From Sulfitobacter faviae (GTDB lineage Bacteria; Pseudomonadota; Alphaproteobacteria; Rhodobacterales; Rhodobacteraceae): 64,000 bases of DNA. Of this stretch, positions 9,417-18,177 are shown piece after piece. Position 1 is the stretch's first letter. The number at the start of each line of letters is the position of its first letter. Location: positions 2,852,001 to 2,916,000 of the forward strand of contig NZ_PGFQ01000001.1 in the NCBI RefSeq assembly GCF_029870955.1. Reading direction: 5' to 3'. A program made the position numbers and the translations under genes. A model generated the notes under the pieces. It had not been told where the DNA came from. It worked only from the letters and a program-made list of their open reading frames with translations, and searched no databases.

Positions 9417-10880
9417 ATGGTTTCGCGTGTTATCCCTGTCGACCCCTTCGATCTTGTCATCTTTGGCGGCACCGGCGATCTGGCCCGGCGCAAGATTTTG
9501 CCGGGTCTTTACCGGCGATATTGTGCGGGTCAAATGCCCGAAGAGGCGCGGATCATCGGGGCTGCGCGCACCGAGATGGACGCCAAAGGCTACCGCGAGA
9601 TGGTGGCCGAAGCGATTGAAGAGTTTGGCGGGAAAGACGCCTGCGATAACCTCGACGCCTTTCTCGCCAAGCTTGACTATGTCGCCATCGACGCACGCGG
9701 AGAGACCGGCTGGGCCGAGCTGCAGGACCTGATGTCCGGCAAGGACCGGATCGAGGTCTATTACTTCTCTGTCGCGCCGGGGCTTTTCGGTGATCTGGCC
9801 GAACGGTTGCAGCAATGGGGCATGGCGGGCGAAGAATGTCGCATTGTCGTGGAAAAACCCTTTGGCCGCGATCTGGAGAGTGCGCGCGCCCTCAACGCGA
9901 CGCTGGCCACCTATTTTAAAGAACAGCAGATCTACCGGATCGATCACTATCTCGGCAAAGAGACGGTGCAGAACCTCATGGCCGTGCGCTTTGGCAACAT
10001 GCTGTTCGAGCCGCTGTGGAACCGCCAATACGTCGACCACATCCAGATCACCGTGGCCGAGACGGTGGGCGTCGGCGGCCGTGGGGAGTATTACGACAAA
10101 TCCGGCGCGATGCGGGACATGGTGCAGAACCACTTGATGCAACTCTTGTGCCTGATCGCGATGGAGCCGCCCGCGCGTTTCGACCCTGATGCGGTGCGCG
10201 ATGAAAAGCTGAAAGTGATCCGCGCGATCGATCCGGTGCTGCCGCATCACCTCGTGCGCGGGCAGTATGAGGCCGAGGAGGGCAATGAAGAAGATGCCCC
10301 CAGCTACCGCGATGCCGTCGGCAACCCGCGTTCGCGGACCGAGAGTTTCGTGGCGTTGAAGGCCCATATCAGCAACTGGCGTTGGCATGGCACGCCGTTC
10401 TATCTGCGCACCGGCAAACGCATGGTGGCGCGGTCGAGCGAGATCACGGTGGTTTTCAAAGACACGCCGCATTCCATCTTTGCCGAAGACGCTGGCCGTC
10501 ATCGCAACGTGCTGTCGATCCGCTTGCAGCCGAACGAGGGCATCACTCTTGGCGTGACGATCAAGGAACCGGGGCCGGGGGGCATGCGTCTGGTCGATGT
10601 GCCGCTCGACATGACCTTTGCCGAAGCGCTTGGCCCCGATGGGGGCGATCAGGTCGATGCCTATGAGCGGCTTATCATGGATGTGATCCGGGGCAACCAG
10701 ACATTGTTCATGCGCGACGACGAGGTCGAGGCCGCCTGGGCCTGGACCGATCCGATCATCCAAGGCTGGGAGGCGCGTCACGACGTGCCCAAACCCTATG
10801 ACAGCGGCTCGGCGGGGCCCACGGATGCGACAGAAATGATGCGGCGCGATGGCCGTGAATGGCGAAAGGTATCCCCATGA
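9417..10880 (+). CDS. zwf: Glucose-6-phosphate 1-dehydrogenase
   Basis: Zwf oxidises glucose-6-phosphate to 6-phosphogluconolactone with NAD(P)+, the entry step of the Entner-Doudoroff and pentose phosphate routes. The 487-residue protein shows the N-terminal Rossmann motif FGGTGDLARRKILPGLY (near residue 15). The substrate-binding signature RIDHYLGKE follows near residue 178. EKPFGRDLESA and the C-terminal EAAWAWTDPI region are typical. It leads a compact operon: its TGA overlaps the ATG of the lactonase gene, and pgi follows with another overlap. AAGGA precedes the ATG. Confidence 0.97.
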   Translation: MVSRVIPVDPFDLVIFGGTGDLARRKILPGLYRRYCAGQMPEEARIIGAARTEMDAKGYREMVAEAIEEFGGKDACDNLDAFLAKLDYVAIDARGETGWAELQDLMSGKDRIEVYYFSVAPGLFGDLAERLQQWGMAGEECRIVVEKPFGRDLESARALNATLATYFKEQQIYRIDHYLGKETVQNLMAVRFGNMLFEPLWNRQYVDHIQITVAETVGVGGRGEYYDKSGAMRDMVQNHLMQLLCLIAMEPPARFDPDAVRDEKLKVIRAIDPVLPHHLVRGQYEAEEGNEEDAPSYRDAVGNPRSRTESFVALKAHISNWRWHGTPFYLRTGKRMVARSSEITVVFKDTPHSIFAEDAGRHRNVLSIRLQPNEGITLGVTIKEPGPGGMRLVDVPLDMTFAEALGPDGGDQVDAYERLIMDVIRGNQTLFMRDDEVEAAWAWTDPIIQGWEARHDVPKPYDSGSAGPTDATEMMRRDGREWRKVSP

Positions 10881-11548
10881 ACATCATCGAATATGCGGAC
10901 CGCGAAATGCTGGTGATGAATGTCGCCAACAAACTGGCGGGCAAGTTGAAATCGGCGCTTTCGGGCAATGACCGCGTGTCTTTCGCGGTGCCGGGCGGCT
11001 CTACCCCCGGCCCGATCTTTGAGATGCTCAGCGCGACCGATCTGGATTGGAGCCGGGTGGATGTGATGTTGACCGATGAGCGTTGGGTGGACGTGGATGA
11101 CCCGCTGTCGAACGCGCGTCTGGTGCGCGAGCATCTGATGAACGACCGCGCCGCGGCGGCGCAGTTCATCCCATTTTTCCGCCCCGGGCTTTCTCCGGGC
11201 GAGGGGGCAGAGGTGGTGGCCCCCAGTCTGACGGATCATGTGCCGATCTCTGTCCTGCTGCTTGGCATGGGCGACGACATGCACACCGCCTCGCTTTTCC
11301 CCGGTGATCCGAGCTTGCCTGACGCTTTGGCCGCCGATGCCCCGCTTTTGTGCCCGGTCTATCCCGAGGGCCAGCCCACTGCGCGGGTCACGCTGCCGGC
11401 GCATGTGCTCGACGGGGCGCTGAACAAACATCTCGTGATTTTCGGGGATGAGAAACGCGCCGCGCTTGAGCGCGCTGAGGGGCTTTCCCCCGGAGAGGCG
11501 CCGATTGCAGCGGTGCTGGATGAAATCGAGGTTTACTGGGCGGCATGA
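10877..11548 (+). CDS. pgl: 6-phosphogluconolactonase
   Basis: This 223-residue DevB/SOL-type lactonase hydrolyses 6-phosphogluconolactone to 6-phosphogluconate. Family marks are [14 protein letters not shown] near residue 35, [13 protein letters not shown] (the conserved DER region), [10 protein letters not shown] and [16 protein letters not shown]. The start at 10877 gives an ATGA overlap with the zwf stop and has AAAGG 7 bases upstream. An alternative in-frame ATG at 10859 would lie inside zwf and is less likely. Its place between zwf and pgi supports the role strongly. Confidence 0.95.
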   Translation: MNIIEYADREMLVMNVANKLAGKLKSALSGNDRVSFAVPGGSTPGPIFEMLSATDLDWSRVDVMLTDERWVDVDDPLSNARLVREHLMNDRAAAAQFIPFFRPGLSPGEGAEVVAPSLTDHVPISVLLLGMGDDMHTASLFPGDPSLPDALAADAPLLCPVYPEGQPTARVTLPAHVLDGALNKHLVIFGDEKRAALERAEGLSPGEAPIAAVLDEIEVYWAA

Positions 11549-13137
11549 TGAACATTTGGCAAGACCTTCAAGAGCGGCAAAGCGCCGTGGCAGACCGCAA
11601 GATCACGGCACTGTTCGATGACCCGAACCGGGCCGAGGACTTCTCGCTGCGCACGCAGCATATGCTGTTCGACTACGCCAAGACGAATATCGACACCGAG
11701 ACCCGCGCGGCACTGCTGCAACTGGTCGAAAACGCCAAGGTCACCGAACGGCGTGATGCGATGTTCGTGGGCGCGCCGATCAATGAGACCGAAGGCCGCG
11801 CGGTGTTGCACACCGCATTGCGCAATCTCGATGGCGGGCCGGTAGAAGTCGCGGGCGAAGATGTCATGCCGCAGGTCCGCGACACGCTGGCGCGGATGCG
11901 CAGCTTTGCCGATCAGGTGCGCAGCGGCGACATTACGGATGTGGTCAACATCGGCATCGGCGGCTCCGACCTTGGCCCCGCCATGGCGACCCGCGCGCTG
12001 AGGCCCTATCACGATGGGCCGCGTTGCCACTTCGTCTCGAACGTCGATGGCGCGCATATCGCGGATACGCTGCGGGGGCTGGATGCCAAGAAAACGCTGG
12101 TGATCGTGGCCTCCAAGACTTTCACCACCATCGAGACCATGACCAATGCGCGCACGGCGCGGGCGTGGATGCAGGACCATGGCGGCGATCCGGCGACGCA
12201 ATTCGCCGCGCTCAGCACCGCGGATGACAAGACCGCCGAGTTCGGGATCGACCCGGCTCGCGTCTTCGGTTTCGAGGATTGGGTCGGCGGGCGCTATTCC
12301 GTCTGGGGGCCGATTGGGCTCTCGCTGATGATCGCCATTGGGCCCAAGGCTTTCGACAGCTTCCTGCGCGGCGCGCAGGAGATGGACCGCCATTTCTGCG
12401 CCGCTGATCCGGCGGAGAACATGCCGATGTTGTTGGCGCTGGTGGGCATCTGGCACAACCAAATCTGCGGCCATGCCACCCGCGCGGTGCTGCCCTATGA
12501 CCAACGGCTTGAGATGCTGCCCGACTACCTGCAACAGCTTGAGATGGAATCGAACGGCAAAGGCGTGCAGATGGACGGCACCGACAGCCCACGCCACACT
12601 GGCCCGGTGGTCTGGGGCGCGGCGGGCACCAATGGGCAGCACGCTTTCTATCAGTTGATCCACCAAGGCACGCGGGTGATCCCTTGCGAGTTTCTGGTGG
12701 CGGCCAAGGGGCATGAACCGGAGTTGCAGCATCACCACGATCTGCTGATTGCCAATTGCCTTGCCCAATCCGAGGCGCTGATGCGCGGACGGTCTTTGGA
12801 CGAAGCGCGCGCCATCATGCGCGACGCGGGGCTTTCGGGCGACGCGCTTGAACGCCAAGCGCGCCACCGTGTCTTCCCCGGCAACCGGCCCTCGACCACA
12901 CTTGCCTATGAAACGCTTGATCCCTTCACGCTGGGCCAGATCATCGCGCTCTATGAGCATCGCGTTTTCGTCGAAGGGGTGATCCTCGGCATCAACTCTT
13001 TCGATCAATGGGGTGTGGAGCTGGGCAAGGAACTGGCCAAATCCCTCCAACCGCTGGTCGAAGGCGACCTCTCTGCCGAGGGGAAAGACGGCTCCACCGC
13101 AGGGCTGATCGGCTATATCCACCAGCATCGCGGCTAG
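11545..13137 (+). CDS. pgi: Glucose-6-phosphate isomerase
   Basis: Pgi interconverts glucose-6-phosphate and fructose-6-phosphate. The 530-residue protein has both family signatures: [14 protein letters not shown] near residue 250, and the region from [16 protein letters not shown] near residue 353. [16 protein letters not shown] (near residue 136) is the phosphate-binding loop, and the C-terminal [10 protein letters not shown] contains the catalytic Lys region. The start overlaps the lactonase stop; a second ATG follows at 11548. With zwf and pgl it lets fructose-6-phosphate be cycled back to the Entner-Doudoroff pathway, a common Roseobacter arrangement. Confidence 0.97.
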   Translation: MMNIWQDLQERQSAVADRKITALFDDPNRAEDFSLRTQHMLFDYAKTNIDTETRAALLQLVENAKVTERRDAMFVGAPINETEGRAVLHTALRNLDGGPVEVAGEDVMPQVRDTLARMRSFADQVRSGDITDVVNIGIGGSDLGPAMATRALRPYHDGPRCHFVSNVDGAHIADTLRGLDAKKTLVIVASKTFTTIETMTNARTARAWMQDHGGDPATQFAALSTADDKTAEFGIDPARVFGFEDWVGGRYSVWGPIGLSLMIAIGPKAFDSFLRGAQEMDRHFCAADPAENMPMLLALVGIWHNQICGHATRAVLPYDQRLEMLPDYLQQLEMESNGKGVQMDGTDSPRHTGPVVWGAAGTNGQHAFYQLIHQGTRVIPCEFLVAAKGHEPELQHHHDLLIANCLAQSEALMRGRSLDEARAIMRDAGLSGDALERQARHRVFPGNRPSTTLAYETLDPFTLGQIIALYEHRVFVEGVILGINSFDQWGVELGKELAKSLQPLVEGDLSAEGKDGSTAGLIGYIHQHRG

Positions 13138-13296
13138 GGGCTGCCCTTAGACCGGAACGAGGCCCCGCGCGGGCGACAGCCGCCTGCGCGGTGCCATTGT
13201 CCTGTCCGTCAGCGCTATTACGACTTGCCGGAGGGGAAGGCTTGCAACTGCCCTGACCTTTGGACAGTCTCGAAGCAAATGATTGGAGGACCCCCT

Positions 13297-14925
13297 ATGC
13301 TTGGCCAGATGATGACGCAGCCGCTGCTGATCTCAAGCCTGATTTCCCATGCCGAACGCTATCACCCCGAGGGCGAGATCATCTCGGTCTCGACCACCGG
13401 CGGGGTCGAGGAGACGAACTGGGGGCAGGTGGCCGAGAATGCGCGGCGTTTGGGCGCGGCCTTGACCGATCTGGGGCTGTCGCCGCAGGCGCGTTGCGGG
13501 ACCATCGCATGGAACAATCGGCGGCATCTGGAGATCTACTTCGGCACCTCCGGCGCGGGCTTTGTCTGCCATACGATCAACCCGCGGCTCTTTGCCGATC
13601 AGCTTGTTTATATCCTCAACCATGCCGCGGATGAGGTTCTGTTCATCGACAAGACCTTCGTCCCCCTCGTCGCCGCGATCCTCGACAAGCTTGAGCATCT
13701 CAAGCACCTCGTCCTGATGTCCGGCCCCGATGCCGAGGCTGCCGAGGCGCTGCCGGGGCTGATCTTCTACGACGAATTGGTGGCTTCGGGCGATGCCGGG
13801 TTCGACTGGCCCGATCTGGATGAGAACACGGCGTCGAGCCTGTGCTACACCTCTGGCACCACGGGCAATCCCAAGGGCGTGCTCTATTCCCACCGCTCGA
13901 CCGTGCTGCATTCCTTTGGCATCAACATGGCCGATAGCATCGCGATCTCCGCACGGGACATCGTGATGGCCGTGGTACCGATGTTCCATGTCAACGCTTG
14001 GGGCTGCCCCTATGCCAGCGCCATGACCGGCGCGCGGATGGTGCTGCCGGGGCCGAACCTCGATGGGGCGTCGCTGGTGGGGCTGATCGACACCTACCGC
14101 GTTTCCTTGGCGCTTGGCGTGCCGACGATCTGGCAGGGGCTCTTGGCGGCGGCAAAGAAATCCGGCAGCGAACTGCCCAGCCTAGAGCGTACGGTGGTCG
14201 GCGGTTCGGCCTGTCCGCCGTCGATGATCAAGACCTTCCGCGAAGACTATGGGGTGGAGACCATCCACGCTTGGGGCATGACCGAGATGTCGCCGGTGGG
14301 CAGCGTCAACAAGCCCTTGGCGAAACACGGTGAATTGCCCGAAGACGCCCAGCACAAGCTGCGCGAGAACCAAGGCCGCCCGGTCTTTGGCGTCGAACTT
14401 GAGATCTGGGACGACGCAGGCAAGCCGCTGCCCCACGACGGCGAAACCCAAGGCGCGCTGGTCACCCGCGGGCATTGGATTTTGGATGCCTACTACCAAT
14501 CCGATCGCGACAGCACCCTGCGCGATGGCTGGTTCGACACCGGCGATATCGCGACGATGGACGCCGACGGCTATATCACCATCCGTGACCGCGCCAAGGA
14601 CATCATCAAGTCCGGCGGCGAATGGATCAGTTCGGTCGAGTTGGAGAATATCGCCATCGCCCATCCCGATCTGGCCGACGCCGCCGTCATCGGGGCCACC
14701 CATCCCAAATGGGACGAGCGCCCGGTTCTGGTCGCGGTGAAGGCCGAAGGGGCCGATCCGTCAGAGGCGGATATCCTTAAGGTTTTCGAGGATCAGATCG
14801 CCAAATGGCAGGTGCCCGACAGGGTGGTCTTCGCCGAGGCACTGCCGCGCAACGCGACGGGCAAAGTGCTGAAACGCGACCTGCGGGACCGTTTTGGCGA
14901 TGTGCTGATGCAGGGCGAGAGCTAA
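13297..14925 (+). CDS. Acyl-CoA ligase, DmdB-like (fatty acid / methylmercaptopropionate type)
   Basis: This 542-residue AMP-forming ligase of the ANL superfamily activates a carboxylic acid to its CoA thioester. The P-loop [12 protein letters not shown] lies near residue 210. [12 protein letters not shown] (A5), [12 protein letters not shown] (A7) and the C-terminal Lys in [13 protein letters not shown] (A10) are all present. The N-terminus [16 protein letters not shown] and [16 protein letters not shown] resemble the medium-chain and DmdB ligases of marine alphaproteobacteria, which activate 3-methylmercaptopropionate from DMSP. Substrate cannot be settled by eye. GGAGGA sits 6 bases before the ATG at 13297, which is preferred over an upstream in-frame start. 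It is monocistronic with a terminator behind it. Confidence 0.88.
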   Translation: MLGQMMTQPLLISSLISHAERYHPEGEIISVSTTGGVEETNWGQVAENARRLGAALTDLGLSPQARCGTIAWNNRRHLEIYFGTSGAGFVCHTINPRLFADQLVYILNHAADEVLFIDKTFVPLVAAILDKLEHLKHLVLMSGPDAEAAEALPGLIFYDELVASGDAGFDWPDLDENTASSLCYTSGTTGNPKGVLYSHRSTVLHSFGINMADSIAISARDIVMAVVPMFHVNAWGCPYASAMTGARMVLPGPNLDGASLVGLIDTYRVSLALGVPTIWQGLLAAAKKSGSELPSLERTVVGGSACPPSMIKTFREDYGVETIHAWGMTEMSPVGSVNKPLAKHGELPEDAQHKLRENQGRPVFGVELEIWDDAGKPLPHDGETQGALVTRGHWILDAYYQSDRDSTLRDGWFDTGDIATMDADGYITIRDRAKDIIKSGGEWISSVELENIAIAHPDLADAAVIGATHPKWDERPVLVAVKAEGADPSEADILKVFEDQIAKWQVPDRVVFAEALPRNATGKVLKRDLRDRFGDVLMQGES

Positions 14926-14932
14926 GATAGGC

Positions 14933-14959
14933 CGCCCCGGTCCGCTTTGGGCCGGGGCG
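14933..14959. terminator. Bidirectional terminator
   Basis: An 8-bp GC stem (CGCCCCGG at 14933-14940 with CCGGGGCG at 14952-14959) is followed by TTTT on the plus strand. It lies between the convergent ends of the ligase and the sensor kinase genes. Confidence 0.8.
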
Positions 14960-14967
14960 TTTTGCCA

Positions 14968-17019
14968 TCAGGCCGAGCGGCGCATCTCGCTATCGGCCAC
15001 GGGGCGGGGTAGGGTCAGCCGGAAGGTGCTGCCCACGTCGACTTTGCTTTCCAGCGACAGGCTACCGCCATGCAGGCTGGCCAGTTGCTCGGCAATGGCA
15101 AGGCCCAATCCCAAGCCGCCGTTCTCACGCGACATTGAGCCGTCAACCTGCTGAAACCGCAGGAAAACCCGTTCGAGATTGTCCTCGGAAATACCGCAGC
15201 CCGTGTCGGAGACCGAGAAGGTGATCTCTTCGGCATCCTGCTGCATCTGAAGATGAATATTGCCGCTGCGGGTGAATTTGATCGCGTTTGAAATCAGGTT
15301 GTAGAGGATCTGCCGGAGGCGCACCGGATCGGCATTGGCGAGGGCCGTGCCATTGTCCTCATAGGTCAGCGTCAGCCCCTTGGCCTCGGCATCCGGGCGC
15401 AGGTCATCGGCGACGGAACGGGCGATCTCGCTGGTCTCAACCTCTTGCAGATCAAGCTCCATCTTGCCGCGCGCGACCTTGGTCCAATCCAACAGGTCTT
15501 CGACAAGGCGCAGCATATGTTTGGACGACCCGGCGATGCCGCCCGCTTGGTCAGAGACGAAGTTTTGGAACTCATCGACGCTGTGGCGAATGTCGGGCGT
15601 GGCATTGGCGCTGTTGTTCAACGCGGTCTGCAAGCGCCGGGCTTGGGGGAGCTTTTCGGCATGTTGCAGGAAGGTCGCCCGGCCCGAGATCACGGTGAGC
15701 GGCGTGCGCAGTTCATGGCTGACGTTGTTGAGGAATTCGGTCTTTTCGCGGTCCGCCGCCTTGGCCGCGTCGAGCGCGCGTTTCTCGGCCGTCACATCGG
15801 TCCAGATGCCCACGGTATAGCCATGCGGCGTGCGCGATTCCGTGACTTTGAGCCAGAAGTTGTCCGAAACCTCAAGAATGAAGGCGCCGGTCGGGTTGCG
15901 GAACCGGGCGAGACGTTTGGCGATCCATGCCTCACGCTCTTCGACCTGCTCTGGGTGCTGATGGCGGGCGACCCAATGGCGCAACAGCTCTTCGATGGTT
16001 TTGCCGGGGATCAAAAGGTCAGAGATTTCAGGGTGATACTCCAGAAACTTGCTGTTGACGGTGACAAGGCGTTCTTTCTCGTCAAAGGCGATGAACCCCT
16101 CTTGGATCGAGCCGATCCCTTCGGCCAAAAGCGCATGGGCTTCCTGCTTTTTCAGCGTGACCCGGCGGAAGGCCCAGAGGCCTGCCATCAGCGCGATGGT
16201 CGCGATCAGGGCGAAGGCCACGAGGTAGGGGCTTTGCGGGGCATAGGGGGGCAGGCCGTTGGCCGGGCTTGCCGTCGCCTCCCATGTCTTGCCCAAAAGC
16301 TCGAACCGGGTGCGCACAGGCGCTGTGGGGTCGACCGCCGCGGGCTCAATCTCAGGCGGCATGACGCCCGTGGGAAAGGCGCGGAGGCTATAGATGTAGT
16401 CGGCGGCCTGATGCGGGTTTTGATGCGGCTCGAACAGCCGGTCGGGCTGGAAGACGATGGACATCACCCCCCAAAAACGCGGCGCACCGAGGCCGATGGG
16501 GCGCTCGAACACCGGGTAGTGCATGATATAGCCCTTGCCGCCTTGAACAAGGTTCAGCGGCCCTTCGATGGTCGGGCTCTGGCGGCGGTAGGCATTGGCG
16601 ACGCCGGAAAGCTGCGTTGGGATGTTCTTGTATTCCAGACCAATCGTCTCGCCATTCTGGGTTTTGGGGTAGCTATGGGTGATCTTGAGGTCCGGGGCGA
16701 GGGCGAAGGCCTGAATGCCGGGGTTCCGGTCGCGCAACTCTTTGACCAGCAGTTCGATCTTCTTGTCTTTGAAGGCCTCGCTGGAAAGCAGGATATTCTC
16801 GATGTTCTTGGTGACCAGAATGGTCTCTTGGAACTGATGCTGCACCTGATTGCTGACTTCATGCAGTGTTTGCCGGGCATCTTGACGGATGCTGGCGATA
16901 TGCTGCTCGTAATCCAGTTTGACGATCGAATAGCTGATGCCGGCGACACAGCACAGCACGATGAAATTGACGATGATATACGCCTTGGATGTCGCGTAGT
17001 CCCGAAACGCGTTTGCCAC
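14968..17019 (-). CDS. Membrane sensor histidine kinase (CHASE-like periplasmic domain, PAS, HisKA, HATPase)
   Basis: The protein has an N-terminal membrane helix (AYIIVNFIVLCCVAGISYSI), then a periplasmic region of about 230 residues resembling a CHASE domain (FALAPDLKITHSYP, GYIMHYPVFERP). A second membrane segment (YLVAFALIATIALMAGLWAF) leads to a PAS domain (GFIAFDEKERLVTVN), the phosphoacceptor box NVSHELRTPLT, and an ATPase domain with the N box (NLISNAIKF) and G boxes (DTGCGIS, GLGLGLAIAEQLA). No receiver is fused and no response regulator is adjacent, so it is an orphan kinase. The GTG at 17019 is favoured (683 residues) because AAAGGA lies 7 bases upstream; in-frame starts reach 17109. 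Confidence 0.92.
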   Translation of the reverse strand: MANAFRDYATSKAYIIVNFIVLCCVAGISYSIVKLDYEQHIASIRQDARQTLHEVSNQVQHQFQETILVTKNIENILLSSEAFKDKKIELLVKELRDRNPGIQAFALAPDLKITHSYPKTQNGETIGLEYKNIPTQLSGVANAYRRQSPTIEGPLNLVQGGKGYIMHYPVFERPIGLGAPRFWGVMSIVFQPDRLFEPHQNPHQAADYIYSLRAFPTGVMPPEIEPAAVDPTAPVRTRFELLGKTWEATASPANGLPPYAPQSPYLVAFALIATIALMAGLWAFRRVTLKKQEAHALLAEGIGSIQEGFIAFDEKERLVTVNSKFLEYHPEISDLLIPGKTIEELLRHWVARHQHPEQVEEREAWIAKRLARFRNPTGAFILEVSDNFWLKVTESRTPHGYTVGIWTDVTAEKRALDAAKAADREKTEFLNNVSHELRTPLTVISGRATFLQHAEKLPQARRLQTALNNSANATPDIRHSVDEFQNFVSDQAGGIAGSSKHMLRLVEDLLDWTKVARGKMELDLQEVETSEIARSVADDLRPDAEAKGLTLTYEDNGTALANADPVRLRQILYNLISNAIKFTRSGNIHLQMQQDAEEITFSVSDTGCGISEDNLERVFLRFQQVDGSMSRENGGLGLGLAIAEQLASLHGGSLSLESKVDVGSTFRLTLPRPVADSEMRRSA

Positions 17020-17218
17020 GCTTTTTTCCTTTGCCTCAATGCGCATCCGACATCGTTGGGCCATCTGCGCGTAAGTTACTTCCCTGTAGATCGCTACTTT
17101 TGCGGGCAATCATGGCGAAATTCGGACCAGATTAGGCTTTTCATGGGTGTGACCTTGGGGAACCCTGCGGGGCCTATGCGGGGGCATGTGGCGGCGTCAC
17201 GAAGGCGGAGGGGGAGCG

Positions 17219-17292
17219 TGGAGCGGGTAACGAGAATCGAACTCGTAACTAAAGCTTGGGAAGCTGCCGTGATACCTTTTCACCATACCCGC
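17219..17292 (-). tRNA. tRNA-Gly (anticodon CCC)
   Basis: The minus strand folds as a 74-nt tRNA. The acceptor GCGGGTA pairs with TACCCGC, the T arm is ACGAG-TTCGATT-CTCGT, and the 3' CCA is encoded. The anticodon loop reads TTCCCAA, giving CCC for glycine. The anticodon stem has one C-T mismatch and one G-T pair. It sits in the 313-bp gap between the sensor kinase and the methyltransferase gene. Confidence 0.95.
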
Positions 17293-17332
17293 GCGCTGAG
17301 GGTGAGATAATCGGCGCGCGGGGAAGGTCAAG

Positions 17333-18177
17333 TCAGGGTTTCGTCGCGGTGACGAAATTGATCTCGGCGGGCAGGCGCAGGGGGCCGTCTTCCGCATAGG
17401 GACGCAGAGCTTCGGCGATGGTTTGCCGAAGTTCCTTAACTTGTGCCGGGCCCGCCTCGAAATGATTGATCGCGCCGCTGGCCGGGCCGATGTCGCACAT
17501 CTGCTGGGCAAGGTCATCGACCGTGCCCGCGGGGGTGAGGTCAAGCCGTGTCACCTTGCAGGCGATATCGACAAATCCCGCCTCGGCGAGGATCGACACC
17601 ACGCGTTCGGGGTCGCGAAAGGCGAAGGGGCCGGGGCCGTCAGGATCGCTTTTCGGCATGGCGCCGATGGTGGCCCGGGCCGCGCGGGCGGGCAGGGTGA
17701 AGAAAGGGTTCTCGGGGATTTGGCCCCAAGCGGCAAAGCTGATTTTCGCGCCGGGGCTGAGCTGCGCGGCCATGCGCGTGAAGCTCAGCACCGGATCGGC
17801 AAAGAACATCACGCCAAAGCGTGAGATCAGCCGATCATAGGAAGGGGAAAGCGCTAGCGTCGTTGCATCGCCGTGGTGAAAGGCGACATGGGGCAGGGCG
17901 GCGGCCCGTTGCCACGCGAGGTCGAGCAGCGGGGCAGAGACATCGACGCCCAGCACCGCGCCTGCATCGCCCACCGCCTCGGCGGCGGCGAGACAGCCCG
18001 CCCCGCGCCGCAGCCGATGTCGAGCACCCGCAGCCCCGGTGCCAGTTCGGCGCGCGCCAGCATGCCGTCGAGCACCGGCTGCATCAGAATGTCCAACTCA
18101 GCCTGCCGCGCGGCCCATCTTTGGCCCGCCGAGGCGCTCCAGAATTCGACCTGATCGCTGTTGTCCGAGGCAGTCAT
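17333..18177 (-). CDS. Class I SAM-dependent methyltransferase (apparent frameshift)
   Basis: This is a UbiE/Methyltransf_11-like small-molecule methyltransferase of unknown substrate. The 5' frame reads MTASDNSDQVEFWSASAG through motif I LRVLDIGCGAG. The 3' frame resumes at LAAAEAVGDAGAVLGVDVS, with FHHGDATTL, SRFGVMFFADP and a C-terminus NFVTATKP. The break lies at the run 18001-18004 (C on the plus strand, G in the gene); restoring one base gives about 281 residues. The start overlaps the stop of the upstream corrinoid-activator gene (TGATG), so the two are translationally coupled. Whether this enzyme has a role in the same one-carbon pathway is only suggested by that coupling. Confidence 0.82.

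Noticed and set aside
11533..13128. A 531-residue open frame antisense to pgi
   Set aside because: It mirrors pgi exactly and is a GC-driven shadow.
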